Shown here: piece by piece, positions 42,188-53,081 of the stretch
Layout of the letters: every line of letters begins with the position of its first letter
How positions within the stretch are numbered: position 1 is the first letter of the stretch
Assembly (NCBI GenBank): GCA_965219125.1
Contig: CBDCMO010000002.1
Coordinates: 2,232,001-2,296,000 of the forward strand
Origin: JBBSOK01 sp965219125
GTDB taxonomy: Bacteria > Bacteroidota > Bacteroidia > Flavobacteriales > Flavobacteriaceae
Length of the DNA stretch: 64,000 nucleotides
Direction of reading: 5' to 3'
Translations under genes and position numbers: made by a program
Notes under the pieces: generated by a model
The model's input: the letters and a program-made list of their open reading frames with translations, nothing else
Told to the model about the DNA's origin: nothing
Databases searched by the model: none

Positions 42188-44503
42188 ATGAGCAAGCAAA
42201 GCCGTCGCAGAGAAGCCTTATTATATCACGCAAAACCGAGACCTGGTAAAACCCAGGTTGTTCCCACCAAAAAATATGCGACACAAAGAGATTTGTCATT
42301 AGCATATTCACCGGGCGTTGCAGAGCCTTGTTTGGAAATTGAAAAAGACACAAACAACGTTTATAAATACACCAATAAAGGCAATCTTGTTGCGGTAATC
42401 TCAAACGGTACAGCGGTTTTAGGATTGGGTAATATAGGACCAGAAGCATCGAAACCTGTTATGGAAGGAAAGGCGCTTTTATTTAAAATATTTGCAGATA
42501 TAGATGTATTCGACATTCAAGTAAACACAGAAAATATTGATGAATTTGTTGAAACAGTAAAAAACATAGCCTGCACTTTCGGTGGAATTAACCTTGAAGA
42601 CATTAAAGCGCCCGAAGCTTTTGAAATTGAAAGAAGACTTAAAGAAGAGCTTGACATTCCCGTAATGCACGACGACCAACACGGTACGGCAATAATTTCA
42701 GCCGCTGCTTTGTTGAACGCTTTGGAAATTGTTGAAAAAGATATTTCAAAAGTAAAAATCGTTATAAATGGGGCTGGTGCTGCTGCCGTTTCTTGCACAA
42801 GACTTTATAAAGCATTTGGCGCAAAAGATGAAAATATTGTAATGTGCGATAGTAAAGGTGTAATCAGAAAAAACCGTGATGAACTCACTCCTGAAAAAGC
42901 CGAATTTGCAACCGATAGAAATATTGACAGCCTTGAAGATGCAATGGCAAATGCCGATGTTTTTGTTGGACTTTCAGTTGCAGATATTGTAACGCCAGCA
43001 ATGTTAAATAGTATGGCGAAAAATCCTATCGTTTTTGCAATGGCAAATCCAGATCCTGAAATAGAATATCATTTAGCCGTAGCAACAAGAGATGATCTTA
43101 TTATGGCAACGGGTCGCAGCGATTATCCAAACCAAGTTAATAATGTACTCGGTTTTCCATTTATTTTTAGAGGCGCTTTAGATGTGCGGTCAACAAAAAT
43201 TAACGAAGCTATGAAAATGGCTGCCGTAAAAGCTTTAGCAGATCTTGCCAAAGAACCTGTGCCAGAACAAGTTAACATTGCGTACGGCGAAACTAGATTA
43301 AATTTTGGGCGCGATTATATTATCCCAAAGCCGTTTGATCCACGATTAATTACAAGCATTCCACCGGCAGTTGCACAAGCCGCAATCGAAAGTGGCGTAG
43401 CAACTGCCCCAATAACAGATTGGGAAAAATATAGCGATGAACTTTATGAGCGTTTGGGCAGCGACAATAAAATAATTAGGTTACTAATAAACCGTGCAAA
43501 GCTAAACCCAAAACGCATCGTTTTTGCTGAAGCAGATCATTTAGATGTTTTGAAGGCAGCTCAAATTGTTTTTGAAGAAGGCATCGGTATCCCAGTTTTG
43601 TTGGGCAGAAAAGAAATAATTTTTGAATTAATGCAACAATTGGAGTTTGAGGCAGATCTTGAAATTATTGATCCAAAAAGTGATGATCAAACTGAAAAAT
43701 TAGAACAATACGCACAAAAACTTTGGGAAAAGAGGCGAAGAAGTGGCATATCATATTATACGGCAACAAAATTATTACGCGAACGCAACTATTTTGCAGG
43801 AATGATGCTAAGTGAAGGCGATGTAGATTGCATGATTTCAGGCTATTCACGTGCGTATCCAACTGTTGCCATTCCGGTTTTTGAAACCGTTGGTAGGTTT
43901 GATGGCGTTACAAAAGCCGCAACTACAAACCTAATGCTTACCAAACGTGGGCCTTTATTTATAAGCGATACATCAATAAATATAGATCCTACGGCAAAAG
44001 AATTGGCGAAAATTGCACAAATGACCAATTATACTATGAAAATGTTTGGTGTAGATCCCGTAATTGCAATGATTAGTTATGCAAATTTTGGTTCGTCAAA
44101 AGATCCGAGGGCTACCAAAGTTAGTGAGGCTGTAAATTTACTTCACAAAAGCAACCCGGATATGGTTGTGGATGGCGAGCTGCAAACCGATTTTGCGCTA
44201 AATCAGGAAATGTTGAAGAATAAATTTCCTTTTTCAAAATTGGCTGGAAAGAATGTTAACGCGTTAATTTTTCCAAATTTAGATTCTGCAAATAGCAATT
44301 ACAAGCTACTAAAAGAATTGAATGGAACAGAATCCATCGGGCCTATTATGCTCGGTATGCGCAAAGCGGTTCATATTTTACAACTTGGGGCGAGCGTTGA
44401 GGAAATTGTTAATATGAGTGCCGTTGCAGTTGTAGATTGCCAACAAAAGGAAAAACAAAAAAACGCAAAACTACCTCATGTGCAAGATAAGTTTACTATT
44501 TGA
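42188..44503 (+). CDS. maeB: NADP-dependent malic enzyme with phosphotransacetylase-like domain
   Basis: Encodes 771 residues, standard for the MaeB fusion type. The malic enzyme part (about 1-420) decarboxylates malate to pyruvate and makes NADPH. Markers: YSPGVAEPC, VISNGTAVLGLGNIGPEASK and VINGAGAAAVSC (NADP-binding) and VFVGLSVADIVTPAML. The C-terminal part (about 430-760) is phosphotransacetylase-like and in MaeB proteins is regulatory rather than catalytic. Markers: RIVFAEADHLDVLKAAQIV and GLMLTKRGPLFISDTSINID-type segments. Monocistronic. Confidence 0.97.
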   Translation: MSKQSRRREALLYHAKPRPGKTQVVPTKKYATQRDLSLAYSPGVAEPCLEIEKDTNNVYKYTNKGNLVAVISNGTAVLGLGNIGPEASKPVMEGKALLFKIFADIDVFDIQVNTENIDEFVETVKNIACTFGGINLEDIKAPEAFEIERRLKEELDIPVMHDDQHGTAIISAAALLNALEIVEKDISKVKIVINGAGAAAVSCTRLYKAFGAKDENIVMCDSKGVIRKNRDELTPEKAEFATDRNIDSLEDAMANADVFVGLSVADIVTPAMLNSMAKNPIVFAMANPDPEIEYHLAVATRDDLIMATGRSDYPNQVNNVLGFPFIFRGALDVRSTKINEAMKMAAVKALADLAKEPVPEQVNIAYGETRLNFGRDYIIPKPFDPRLITSIPPAVAQAAIESGVATAPITDWEKYSDELYERLGSDNKIIRLLINRAKLNPKRIVFAEADHLDVLKAAQIVFEEGIGIPVLLGRKEIIFELMQQLEFEADLEIIDPKSDDQTEKLEQYAQKLWEKRRRSGISYYTATKLLRERNYFAGMMLSEGDVDCMISGYSRAYPTVAIPVFETVGRFDGVTKAATTNLMLTKRGPLFISDTSINIDPTAKELAKIAQMTNYTMKMFGVDPVIAMISYANFGSSKDPRATKVSEAVNLLHKSNPDMVVDGELQTDFALNQEMLKNKFPFSKLAGKNVNALIFPNLDSANSNYKLLKELNGTESIGPIMLGMRKAVHILQLGASVEEIVNMSAVAVVDCQQKEKQKNAKLPHVQDKFTI

Positions 44504-44816
44504 TTTCTCTATTTCGCAGAACTGATTTTATTAGAAAACTTCAGCTGAAAATATAATGTGAGGAATTTTTTCAATAATAAAAAGGTTTTGATAAAATGAT
44601 TCAGAATAAGCAATTTTGAAGCTCTTCGATAAGCTGCCGAAAATAACTTAAGTTAAAATATAATTTTCAACTTTGAAAAATTACCAATTGTTCTTTTAAA
44701 AACTTCGTTTTAAGCGTAAATTCAATTTTAAAATTTCCACAGCAATTAATAAAACCTCAAAATGGGCGGTTGCCAATAATTATATTATATTTGGCGTCTT
44801 AACCTTTCGTTAACAA
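44504..44816. other. 313-bp intergenic region
   Basis: AT-rich spacer between maeB and ruvA. Nothing coding is seen on either strand. The only recognisable element is a -7 sequence near its right end. Confidence 0.5.
44770..44793 (+). promoter_or_regulatory. Promoter of the ruvA-sprA unit
   Basis: TTG (44770-44772), 13-bp gap, TATATTTG (44786-44793). The spacing is shorter than usual. It lies 24 bp before the ruvA ATG. Confidence 0.4.
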
Positions 44817-45398
44817 ATGATAACTCATTTACAGGGCAAGTTAGTAGAAAAATCGCCAACCCACGTTGTAATAGATTGTGGTGGTGTTGGTTATTTTGTT
44901 AATATCTCATTACATACTTTTTCACAAGTAAGCAATAACGAGAATATCAAATTATTTACGCATTTACAGGTTAAGGAAGACAGCCATACATTGTACGGCT
45001 TTAGTGGATTGGCGGAAAGAGAAATCTTTAGATTACTAATTTCGGTATCTGGCGTTGGCGCAAGTACGGCTCGAACAATGCTTTCGTCCTTATCGCCGAC
45101 ACAAATAATGGAAGCAATTGCCTCGGGCGATAATAGCACAATCCAATCCGCTAAAGGCATTGGATTAAAAACCGCACAAAGGATAATATTAGATTTAAAA
45201 GATAAAATAGTTAAAGTTTATGGCTTGGATGATGTTTCTTCGCCATCGCGCAATACGAATAAAGATGAAGCGTTATCAGCATTAGAGACATTGGGCTTTA
45301 TGCGTAAACAGGCGGATAAGGTTGTAGACAAGATTGTCATAGCCAATCCGGATGCTTCGGTAGAAATGATTATTAAGCAAGCTTTAAAAAATTTGTAA
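44817..45398 (+). CDS. ruvA: Holliday junction DNA helicase RuvA
   Basis: Encodes 193 residues, the usual length. Domain I MITHLQGKLVEKSPTHVVID, the acidic-pin/HhH region ISVSGVGASTARTMLSSLSP and SAKGIGLKTAQRIILDLKDK, and the flexible domain III (EALSALETLGFMRKQADKVV) that contacts RuvB are all present. It binds four-way junctions and loads RuvB. sprA starts 3 bp after its stop, an arrangement that suggests co-transcription. Confidence 0.98.
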   Translation: MITHLQGKLVEKSPTHVVIDCGGVGYFVNISLHTFSQVSNNENIKLFTHLQVKEDSHTLYGFSGLAEREIFRLLISVSGVGASTARTMLSSLSPTQIMEAIASGDNSTIQSAKGIGLKTAQRIILDLKDKIVKVYGLDDVSSPSRNTNKDEALSALETLGFMRKQADKVVDKIVIANPDASVEMIIKQALKNL

Positions 45399-45401
45399 CA
45401 A

Positions 45402-48400
45402 TTGGGAGCAAAAAATTACGATTACAAGGAACGCTTCGGCAAAATCCTTTTTATAGCATTATTAAGTTTCGGCATACAATTTACTGTATCCGCTCAAGAC
45501 AGCACCAGTACTGGATTTTCCACCGGTAGGATAGATTTGCCAAATCCCACAAGTATTCAGGATTTATATACTTACGACCCAATTACGGATAGGTATATTT
45601 ATACCCAAAAATTAGGAAGTTTAGACATAAACTATCCAATTATCTTAACACCAAAAGAGTATCAAGATTTAATACTGAAGCAACAAATAAAATCTTACTT
45701 CAAACAAAAAATTAATGCTGCAGACGGCAGAAAAGACGGAGCAGAAGAACTTCAGAAAAATTTACTACCTACATTTTACGTAAACAACGGGTTTTTTGAA
45801 AGTGTTTTTGGTGGTAACACGATTGAAGTTATTCCGCAAGGTAGTGTGGAGCTGGATCTTGGTGTACTTTTTACAAAGCAGGATAACCCAGCGTTTTCGC
45901 CTAGAAACAGAAGAAATACTTCTTTCGACTTTGACCAGCGAATAAGCCTAAGTTTATTGGGGAAAGTTGGTACAAGGCTTCAAATTACTGCAAATTACGA
46001 TACTCAAAGTACCTTCGATTTTCAGAATCAGATCAAATTGGAATATACGCCGACTGAAGATGATATTATTCAAAAGATAGAAGTTGGTAATGTAAGTATG
46101 CCCCTTAACAGTTCGTTAATTCAAGGTGCGCAAAGTCTTTTTGGTGTAAAAACGCAACTCCAATTTGGTAAGACAACTATAACAGACGTATTTTCGGAAC
46201 AGAAATCTGAAACAAGAACTGTAGTTGCCGAAGGTGGCGCGACAGTAACGGATTTTGAATTTTTTGCGGCAGATTATGATGAAAACAGGCACTTTTTCTT
46301 AGCACATTATTTTAGGGACAATTATGATAGAGCGCTTAAACAATATCCATTTATAAACAGCAATGTACAAATTACAAGGGTAGAAGTTTGGATTACCAAC
46401 CGTACAAGTAGAACAGACAATGTTAGGAATATTGTAGCACTTCAAGATATCGGGGAGAGCGATATAAGTAATATAGGTCTTAACCAAGTTCCGGGCGGTT
46501 TCTTAAACAGACCAGCAAATTCATACCCAGACAATGGAAATAACGATTTTAATCCATTTGGTTTAAACGGTGGTGGCCAACAAACAATATTAACAAATGC
46601 AATACGCGATGTTGCCACTGTTAACCAAGGTTTTAGTGGCGTTCAAGTACAAGACGGAACAGATTATGTTACGCTAGAAAATTCTCGTAGGCTAGAATTA
46701 AATGAATATCAACTTAACACGCAGTTAGGGTATATAGATTTAAACCAACGTCTTAATAATGATGAGGTTTTGGCAGTTGCGTATCAATACACCGTAAATG
46801 GTAAAGTGTATCAAGTTGGTGAATTTTCAAATGATGGCGTAGATGCAACTGGCGGAACAACAACTGGCGGCGGCATTGGCAATCCAAATGGTGGTGATGT
46901 AATTCCAGGTATTTCGCAGAACTTAGTTGTAAAATTATTGAAAAGTTCTATAACAAGTGTGAATGAGCCAGTTTGGGATTTGATGATGAAAAATATCTAT
47001 GCTTTGGGCGCTTATCAATTGGAGCGTGAAGATTTTAGAATGAATATTTTATATACCGATCCGCAACCACTTAACTATATTTCTCCGGTTGGTGGCAACC
47101 CATTTCCCGCGCCAGATCCAACAGATCCAAATGCCGTAGATCTTGCTGATGCGACTTTGCTGAGGGTATTTAATTTAGATAGATTAAATTTTAATAACGA
47201 TCCAATTCAAGGTGGTGATGGTTTCTTCGATTTTGCCGATGGACTTACCGTAGATGCGCAAAATGGACGGATTATTTTTACAAGTGTTGAGCCTTTTGGT
47301 CAGTACTTATTTAACCAACTTGACGATAGGACTACACAGGCAGAAAACTATGACAATCCAACAACCTACAATCCAAATCAGGCTAAATACGTTTTCAATA
47401 CCTTATATAGTTCAACAAAAACGCAAGCAGAACAACAACAGAGCGATAAAAATAAATTTCAGTTAAAGGGTAGGTATAAAGCTTCAGGTTCAGACGGTAT
47501 TCCAATTGGAGCATTTAATATTCCGCAAGGTTCGGTAACCGTTACAGCTGGTGGAAGAGTCTTGGTTGAAGGCGTAGATTATACCGTAAACTACACGGCA
47601 GGAAAAGTTCAAATTCTTGACCCAGGATTGTTGAATAGCAACACCCCTATTAATATAACAACTGAAAACAACACACTTTTCGGTCAACAAACCAAACGTT
47701 TTACAGGTTTGAATGTTGAACATAAATTCAGCGATAAATTATTGATTGGCGCAACCTATCTTAATCTTAACGAGCGCCCATTAACTCAAAAATCTAATTA
47801 TAATACCGAGCCAATTAACAACACGGTTTTTGGTTTTAATGCCAATTATTCTACAGGGGTTCCATTTTTAACTAGAATGGTTAATAAGCTCCCAAATATT
47901 GATACCGATGTGGAGTCAAATCTTTCTCTAAGAGGTGAATTTGCATATTTAATGCCCGGTGCGCCAAAAGTTTCAGATTTTGATGGTAAAACAACGGCTT
48001 ATGTAGATGATTTTGAAGCTTCGCAAACAGCAATTGATATTAATTCGCCCTTAACTTGGTCGCTGTCTAGCACGCCAATTGGTTTTGGTGGCGATTTGGC
48101 GAATGACAATTTAGCATATAATTACAATCGTGCAAGATTAAGTTGGTACACAATAGATCCTGTTTTTTATAGCACAAGAAGACCGGACGGCATAACGGCG
48201 GAAGACCTTTCGTCACCATTTACACGTCGCGTTTTTAGAAACGAAATTTTCCCAAACCAAGATATTATCCAAGGTCAAACACAGGCTTTATTCACGATGG
48301 ATTTAAACTATCAACCAACCCAACGTGGACCTTATAACTTCAATCCGGTGGCTGCGGGAACCAACGACCTGCCAAATCCTAATGATAGATTTGGTGGAAT

Positions 48401-51400
48401 AATGCGCCAATTGAGCACTACAGATTTTGAAAGAAGCAATGTGGAATATATTCAATTTTGGGTGATGGATCCTTTCATATATCCTGAAAACGCTGGTAAT
48501 GGCGGTGGTACAATAAACTTTGATTTAGGAAATATTTCTGAAGATATTTTGAAGGATGGCCGTAAACAATATGAAAACGGACTTCCGGCAGATGGCACTA
48601 ACATTAACACAATACCTACTAATTGGGGTAAAGTACCTACAAATCAGTCTCTAGTTTACACTTTTGATACTGAAGGTATAGAGCGTACAAACCAAGATGT
48701 TGGATACGATGGTTTGAACAATATTGACGAATCGGCAAAATATCCACTTTTTGGCGGTTTGGCAGATCCTGCTGGCGATGATTATCAATATTTTTTACAG
48801 GCTGAAGGTAATATTCTTCGCAGATATGATAATTACAATGGTACGCAAGGTAACTCCCCAGTCGAGGTTACAAACACAAATAGAGGAAGCACCGCCCAAC
48901 CTGATGTAGAGGATGTTAACCGTGACAATACTATGAACACGATTGATAGCTATTATGAATATAACGTTCCTATTTTTCCAGGAATGAATATAGACAACAA
49001 TAACTATATTAGTGACATAAAGGAGATAGACGTTACTTTAGAAAATAATGATGTTATACCAGTAAGATGGGTACAATTTAAAGTGCCAATTAGCGAGCCT
49101 GATCAAACCGTTGGTGGAATATCAGATTTCAGAAGTATTCGTTTTATGAGATTGTTTATGTCCCAATTCGCACAAAATACCGTAGTTCGTTTTGGAACAA
49201 TGGAATTGGTAAGAGGTGATTATAGAAGATACCAAAATACACTTGACGATGTTACAATGGATGATCCTGCAAATGACGACACCGTATTTGAGGTTGAAGC
49301 AGTAAACATAGAAGCTAACGAAACGCGCGAGCCAATTCCATACGTATTGCCTCCCGGCGTTTTCAGGGAAGAACTTAATAATAATAATAATATTATTCGT
49401 CAAAACGAACAGTCTTTGGCAATGCGTGTGTGTGGTTTAGAACCAAATGATGGTAGGGCAGTTTACAAGAATTTTAGTGTAGACATGCGACAATATGAAA
49501 ATCTTGAAATGTTTATTCACGCAGAATCTTTGGTAAACCAAGTGCCGCTTCAAGATGGAGATATGGCTGCGTTTATTAGAATTGGAAATGACCTTTCAAA
49601 CAATTATTATGAAATTCAAATTCCATTAAATCCTACTAGTTTTGGCAGTACTTCGGCGGAAGATATTTGGCCAGTTCAAAATAGATTATTGTTGCCTTTA
49701 AGTTTGTTACAAGAAATTAAAACCCGCGTGTTGGGTGATCCAAACATAGACCCAACCATTGTAACTTTCTTTGATCAAGCAGATTTAGATCCAAGTTCAA
49801 TTGGTGGCTCGGAAAATGATTTAAGAATTGGGATAAAAGGTAATCCAAGTTTTGGAAATGTGCGCAATATAATGTTGGGCGTTAAAAACCGAACTACAAA
49901 CGATATTTGTGGCGAGGTTTGGTTTAACGAATTACGTCTCTCTGAACTTAAAAATCGCGGAGGCTGGGCCGCTGTTGCAAGTATGGATGTTAACCTTGCA
50001 GATTTCGCTACAATGAGTGCAACTGGAAGACGAAGTACTATAGGTTTTGGCAGTATCGAACAAGGTCCAAACCAGCGCAGCCGTGAGGATGTGCAACAAT
50101 ATGATGTTGTAACAAATGTTAACCTTGGCCAATTATTACCTAAAACTTGGGGTGTTCAATTACCCTTTAATTATGGAAGAGGGGAAGAATTAATTACCCC
50201 ACAATACGACCCAGATTATCAAGATATTGAACTCCAAAATAGACTTGACAATACGGTAGATGCAGACAGGCGTGACGCAATTAGAGAACGTTCGGTAGAT
50301 TATACAAAGCGACAAAGCGTTAACTTTATTGGTGTTAGGAAAGAGCGAACGGAACAAAAGAAAAAGCCACAAATTTATGATATCGAAAACTTTACAGGTG
50401 CATTTTCTTACAATCAAGTAGATCATCACGATTTCGAAATTGAAGATGCGATTGATCAAAATGTAAGAGTTGGCGCAACCTATAATTATACATTTCTTAC
50501 AAAACCTGTTGAGCCATTCAAAAAAAATGATTCAATATTTAAGAGTAAATATTGGCAATTGCTTAAAGATTTCAACTTTAATTATTTGCCTACAAATATT
50601 GCCGTTAGCAGTAATATAACAAGACAATATAATGCTCAAAAGTTTAGGGAGATAGATCTGGCGGCTGGCAACATTGGCCTTCCAACCCTCTATCAACGTA
50701 ACTTTTTGTTTGATTGGCAGTATACTATAAATTATAACTTAACTAAATCACTACGCTTTAACTTTACGTCAACCAACAATCGTATTATTAGAAATTATAT
50801 AGATGACAATGGTTTTACGGATAATGAAATTGGTGTCTGGGATGGCTTTTTTGATGTGGGAGACCCAAATAATCATTTTCAATCACTTCAATTAAATTAT
50901 GATTTACCGCTTGCAAAAATTCCATTTCTAAAATTTGTACGTGCTACGTATTCATACACGGGAGATTTTCAATGGCAAAAAACGAGCGATTTGTTTAATG
51001 ACTTGCCAATTACGCTGAGTGACGGCACTCAGGGAATTTATACATTAGGTAATAATATTCAGAATAGCAATACCCATAGGATAAATGGAAGTATTGATAT
51101 GAATGGGTTTTATAGATATGTAGGTCTTGAAAAAGTAAAGAAAAGTAAAAATCGCGGCGGAGCAGAAGCAGGTAGTCCAGGTTCGAAAAATGCTGCCGGC
51201 ATAGAAGATAAAAGAAGCGCCCGTAATGCTGAAGTAGGAACTAAAGATTCAAGTAGTGGTAATAAGCTAACTGATAAAGCAGAAGATAGAGGTGTAAATG
51301 GAGCAGGAACACCCGTTACTGATCCTTTAAATACAGGAGATAAAGCTGTAAATACGTTGATAGGTTTAATAACATCTATAAAAAGATTTCAACTCAACTA

Positions 51401-52688
51401 TCAAGAAACAAACGGTATTTTCTTGCCTGGTTATTTGCCGTCAATTGGCTTTATTGGAACCTTAAAACCAACAAGCGGCTTTACATTTGGTAGCCAAGCA
51501 GAAATTAGAGAGCTTGCCGCACGAAAAGGTTGGTTAACGTTATATCCAGAATTTAATGAGCAATATACTGAAACCCGTACTAGACAGTTGGATATTCAGG
51601 CCAATTTGGAGCCATTAAATGATTTGAAGATAGATTTAAACGCAAACAGAGCATTCGCAGATAATTACAGTGAAAACTATATAGTTCGCGATGAGTTGTA
51701 CCAATCCTTAACGCCTAATACCTTTGGAAGATTCAATATTTCTACAATATTAATAAAAACAGCATTTAGCACAAGTACCGAAACTTCTTCAGCCGCATTC
51801 GACGATTTTAGAGTTAATAGATTGGTTGTAGCAAATAGATTGGCTGAAGATTTTTACCAAGGTCAAGTTATACCGAGAGATGTAGATGGTTATCCTGTAG
51901 GTTTCGGTAAAACAAGTCAAGACGTTTTATTGCCGGCATTTTTATCTGCGTATAAAGGAAGTGATGCAGGCAGCGAGAAAACTGGCATTTTCCGCGATGT
52001 ACCATTGCCTAACTGGGATATTAAGTACACAGGTTTAATGAATCTTGCTTGGTTTAAAAAACGATTTAAAAGATTTTCAGTGCAACACGGCTATCGCTCT
52101 GGTTATACGGTTAATCAATTTCAGTCTAACTTGGACTTTGATCGCAATAATCCTGGCGCAGTAGATCAGGCTGGTAATTTTAAGAGTAGGACATTGCTAA
52201 CTAACGTAAACTTAACAGAGCAATTTTCGCCACTAGTGAAGTTGGATTTCGAAATGAAAAATTCAATTAAAATCTTAGCTGAGATAAAACGGGATAGAGC
52301 GTTGTCTCTAAGTTTCGCAAATAATTTACTTACCGAAATTAAAGGAACTGAATATATTGTTGGTTTGGGCTACCGTGTAAAAGATCTTAAAATAGCAACC
52401 AATTTTGGCGGTAAAAAATCTATTTTGAAAAGCGACCTTAACTTTAAATTGGACCTTTCAAAAAGAGATAACATAACAATTATTCGATTTTTGGACATTG
52501 TAAATAATCAAACAACGGCAGGGCAAACAATTTATGGCGCACAACTTTCAGTAGATTATGCTTTGAGCAAAAACTTAACGGCGCTATTTTATTACGATCA
52601 CACGTTCTCAAAATATGCTATTTCTACGGCATTCCCTCAAACAACAATTAGAAGCGGGATTACACTACGTTACAACTTTGGAAATTAA
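45402..52688 (+). CDS. sprA: Cell-surface protein SprA, T9SS translocon channel
   Basis: Encodes 2428 residues. TTG start at 45402, followed by a signal peptide in KILFIALLSFGIQFTVSAQD. SprA is the giant outer-membrane beta-barrel through which type IX cargo is exported and is needed for gliding. Markers: RIDLPNPTSIQDLYTYDPIT near the N-terminus, repeated strand-rich segments (QRISLSLLGKVGTRLQITAN), and a C-terminus ending TTIRSGITLRYNFGN. A low-complexity stretch of about 90 residues (KKSKNRGGAEAGSPGSKNAA onward, near residue 1910) is likely a surface loop. Position after ruvA and before gcvH, vanZ, tonB and remB matches known flavobacterial order. It probably exports the deiminase at 22.2 kb. 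Confidence 0.97.
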   Translation: MGAKNYDYKERFGKILFIALLSFGIQFTVSAQDSTSTGFSTGRIDLPNPTSIQDLYTYDPITDRYIYTQKLGSLDINYPIILTPKEYQDLILKQQIKSYFKQKINAADGRKDGAEELQKNLLPTFYVNNGFFESVFGGNTIEVIPQGSVELDLGVLFTKQDNPAFSPRNRRNTSFDFDQRISLSLLGKVGTRLQITANYDTQSTFDFQNQIKLEYTPTEDDIIQKIEVGNVSMPLNSSLIQGAQSLFGVKTQLQFGKTTITDVFSEQKSETRTVVAEGGATVTDFEFFAADYDENRHFFLAHYFRDNYDRALKQYPFINSNVQITRVEVWITNRTSRTDNVRNIVALQDIGESDISNIGLNQVPGGFLNRPANSYPDNGNNDFNPFGLNGGGQQTILTNAIRDVATVNQGFSGVQVQDGTDYVTLENSRRLELNEYQLNTQLGYIDLNQRLNNDEVLAVAYQYTVNGKVYQVGEFSNDGVDATGGTTTGGGIGNPNGGDVIPGISQNLVVKLLKSSITSVNEPVWDLMMKNIYALGAYQLEREDFRMNILYTDPQPLNYISPVGGNPFPAPDPTDPNAVDLADATLLRVFNLDRLNFNNDPIQGGDGFFDFADGLTVDAQNGRIIFTSVEPFGQYLFNQLDDRTTQAENYDNPTTYNPNQAKYVFNTLYSSTKTQAEQQQSDKNKFQLKGRYKASGSDGIPIGAFNIPQGSVTVTAGGRVLVEGVDYTVNYTAGKVQILDPGLLNSNTPINITTENNTLFGQQTKRFTGLNVEHKFSDKLLIGATYLNLNERPLTQKSNYNTEPINNTVFGFNANYSTGVPFLTRMVNKLPNIDTDVESNLSLRGEFAYLMPGAPKVSDFDGKTTAYVDDFEASQTAIDINSPLTWSLSSTPIGFGGDLANDNLAYNYNRARLSWYTIDPVFYSTRRPDGITAEDLSSPFTRRVFRNEIFPNQDIIQGQTQALFTMDLNYQPTQRGPYNFNPVAAGTNDLPNPNDRFGGIMRQLSTTDFERSNVEYIQFWVMDPFIYPENAGNGGGTINFDLGNISEDILKDGRKQYENGLPADGTNINTIPTNWGKVPTNQSLVYTFDTEGIERTNQDVGYDGLNNIDESAKYPLFGGLADPAGDDYQYFLQAEGNILRRYDNYNGTQGNSPVEVTNTNRGSTAQPDVEDVNRDNTMNTIDSYYEYNVPIFPGMNIDNNNYISDIKEIDVTLENNDVIPVRWVQFKVPISEPDQTVGGISDFRSIRFMRLFMSQFAQNTVVRFGTMELVRGDYRRYQNTLDDVTMDDPANDDTVFEVEAVNIEANETREPIPYVLPPGVFREELNNNNNIIRQNEQSLAMRVCGLEPNDGRAVYKNFSVDMRQYENLEMFIHAESLVNQVPLQDGDMAAFIRIGNDLSNNYYEIQIPLNPTSFGSTSAEDIWPVQNRLLLPLSLLQEIKTRVLGDPNIDPTIVTFFDQADLDPSSIGGSENDLRIGIKGNPSFGNVRNIMLGVKNRTTNDICGEVWFNELRLSELKNRGGWAAVASMDVNLADFATMSATGRRSTIGFGSIEQGPNQRSREDVQQYDVVTNVNLGQLLPKTWGVQLPFNYGRGEELITPQYDPDYQDIELQNRLDNTVDADRRDAIRERSVDYTKRQSVNFIGVRKERTEQKKKPQIYDIENFTGAFSYNQVDHHDFEIEDAIDQNVRVGATYNYTFLTKPVEPFKKNDSIFKSKYWQLLKDFNFNYLPTNIAVSSNITRQYNAQKFREIDLAAGNIGLPTLYQRNFLFDWQYTINYNLTKSLRFNFTSTNNRIIRNYIDDNGFTDNEIGVWDGFFDVGDPNNHFQSLQLNYDLPLAKIPFLKFVRATYSYTGDFQWQKTSDLFNDLPITLSDGTQGIYTLGNNIQNSNTHRINGSIDMNGFYRYVGLEKVKKSKNRGGAEAGSPGSKNAAGIEDKRSARNAEVGTKDSSSGNKLTDKAEDRGVNGAGTPVTDPLNTGDKAVNTLIGLITSIKRFQLNYQETNGIFLPGYLPSIGFIGTLKPTSGFTFGSQAEIRELAARKGWLTLYPEFNEQYTETRTRQLDIQANLEPLNDLKIDLNANRAFADNYSENYIVRDELYQSLTPNTFGRFNISTILIKTAFSTSTETSSAAFDDFRVNRLVVANRLAEDFYQGQVIPRDVDGYPVGFGKTSQDVLLPAFLSAYKGSDAGSEKTGIFRDVPLPNWDIKYTGLMNLAWFKKRFKRFSVQHGYRSGYTVNQFQSNLDFDRNNPGAVDQAGNFKSRTLLTNVNLTEQFSPLVKLDFEMKNSIKILAEIKRDRALSLSFANNLLTEIKGTEYIVGLGYRVKDLKIATNFGGKKSILKSDLNFKLDLSKRDNITIIRFLDIVNNQTTAGQTIYGAQLSVDYALSKNLTALFYYDHTFSKYAISTAFPQTTIRSGITLRYNFGN

Positions 52689-52700
52689 ACCATATATAAA

Positions 52701-53081
52701 ATGAACATACCTGAAAACTTAAAATATACTAAAGACCATGAATGGTTATTAATTGAAGGCGACGTCGCTACAATTGGGATAACCGAGTTTGCACAAGGCG
52801 AGCTTGGAGATATTGTTTACGTTGAAGTAGAAACAGTTGGAGATACATTGAAAGCTGAAGATGTTTTCGGTACTGTTGAAGCAGTAAAAACGGTTTCAGA
52901 TTTATTTTTACCGCTTTCTGGCGAAATAACTGAATTCAACGAAAAACTAGAATCCGAACCAGAAATTGTAAATGAAGATCCGTACGGAAAAGGATGGATG
53001 GTAAAAATGAAGATTCAAGATCAAAGTGAAATCTCAAACCTGCTAGATGCCGCAGCCTACAAAGAACTTATTGGGGCATAA
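52701..53081 (+). CDS. gcvH: Glycine cleavage system H protein
   Basis: Encodes 126 residues. It shuttles the aminomethyl group on a lipoyl-lysine between the P, T and L enzymes. The lipoylated Lys lies in FGTVEAVKTVSDLFLPLSGE near residue 62. N-terminal MNIPENLKYTKDHEWLLIEG and C-terminal YGKGWMVKMKIQDQSEI are standard. No other gcv genes are nearby. Its last 35 bases overlap the VanZ gene if the VanZ ATG at 53047 is correct. Confidence 0.97.
   Translation: MNIPENLKYTKDHEWLLIEGDVATIGITEFAQGELGDIVYVEVETVGDTLKAEDVFGTVEAVKTVSDLFLPLSGEITEFNEKLESEPEIVNEDPYGKGWMVKMKIQDQSEISNLLDAAAYKELIGA

Noticed and set aside
46299..50459. Several minus-strand frames of 60-93 codons inside sprA
   Set aside because: All lie opposite the continuous 2428-codon SprA frame and have no recognisable protein features.
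53047..53081. gcvH/vanZ overlap as a frameshift error
   Set aside because: Both proteins are complete in their own frames; the overlap can be explained by an early ATG or a real overlap.
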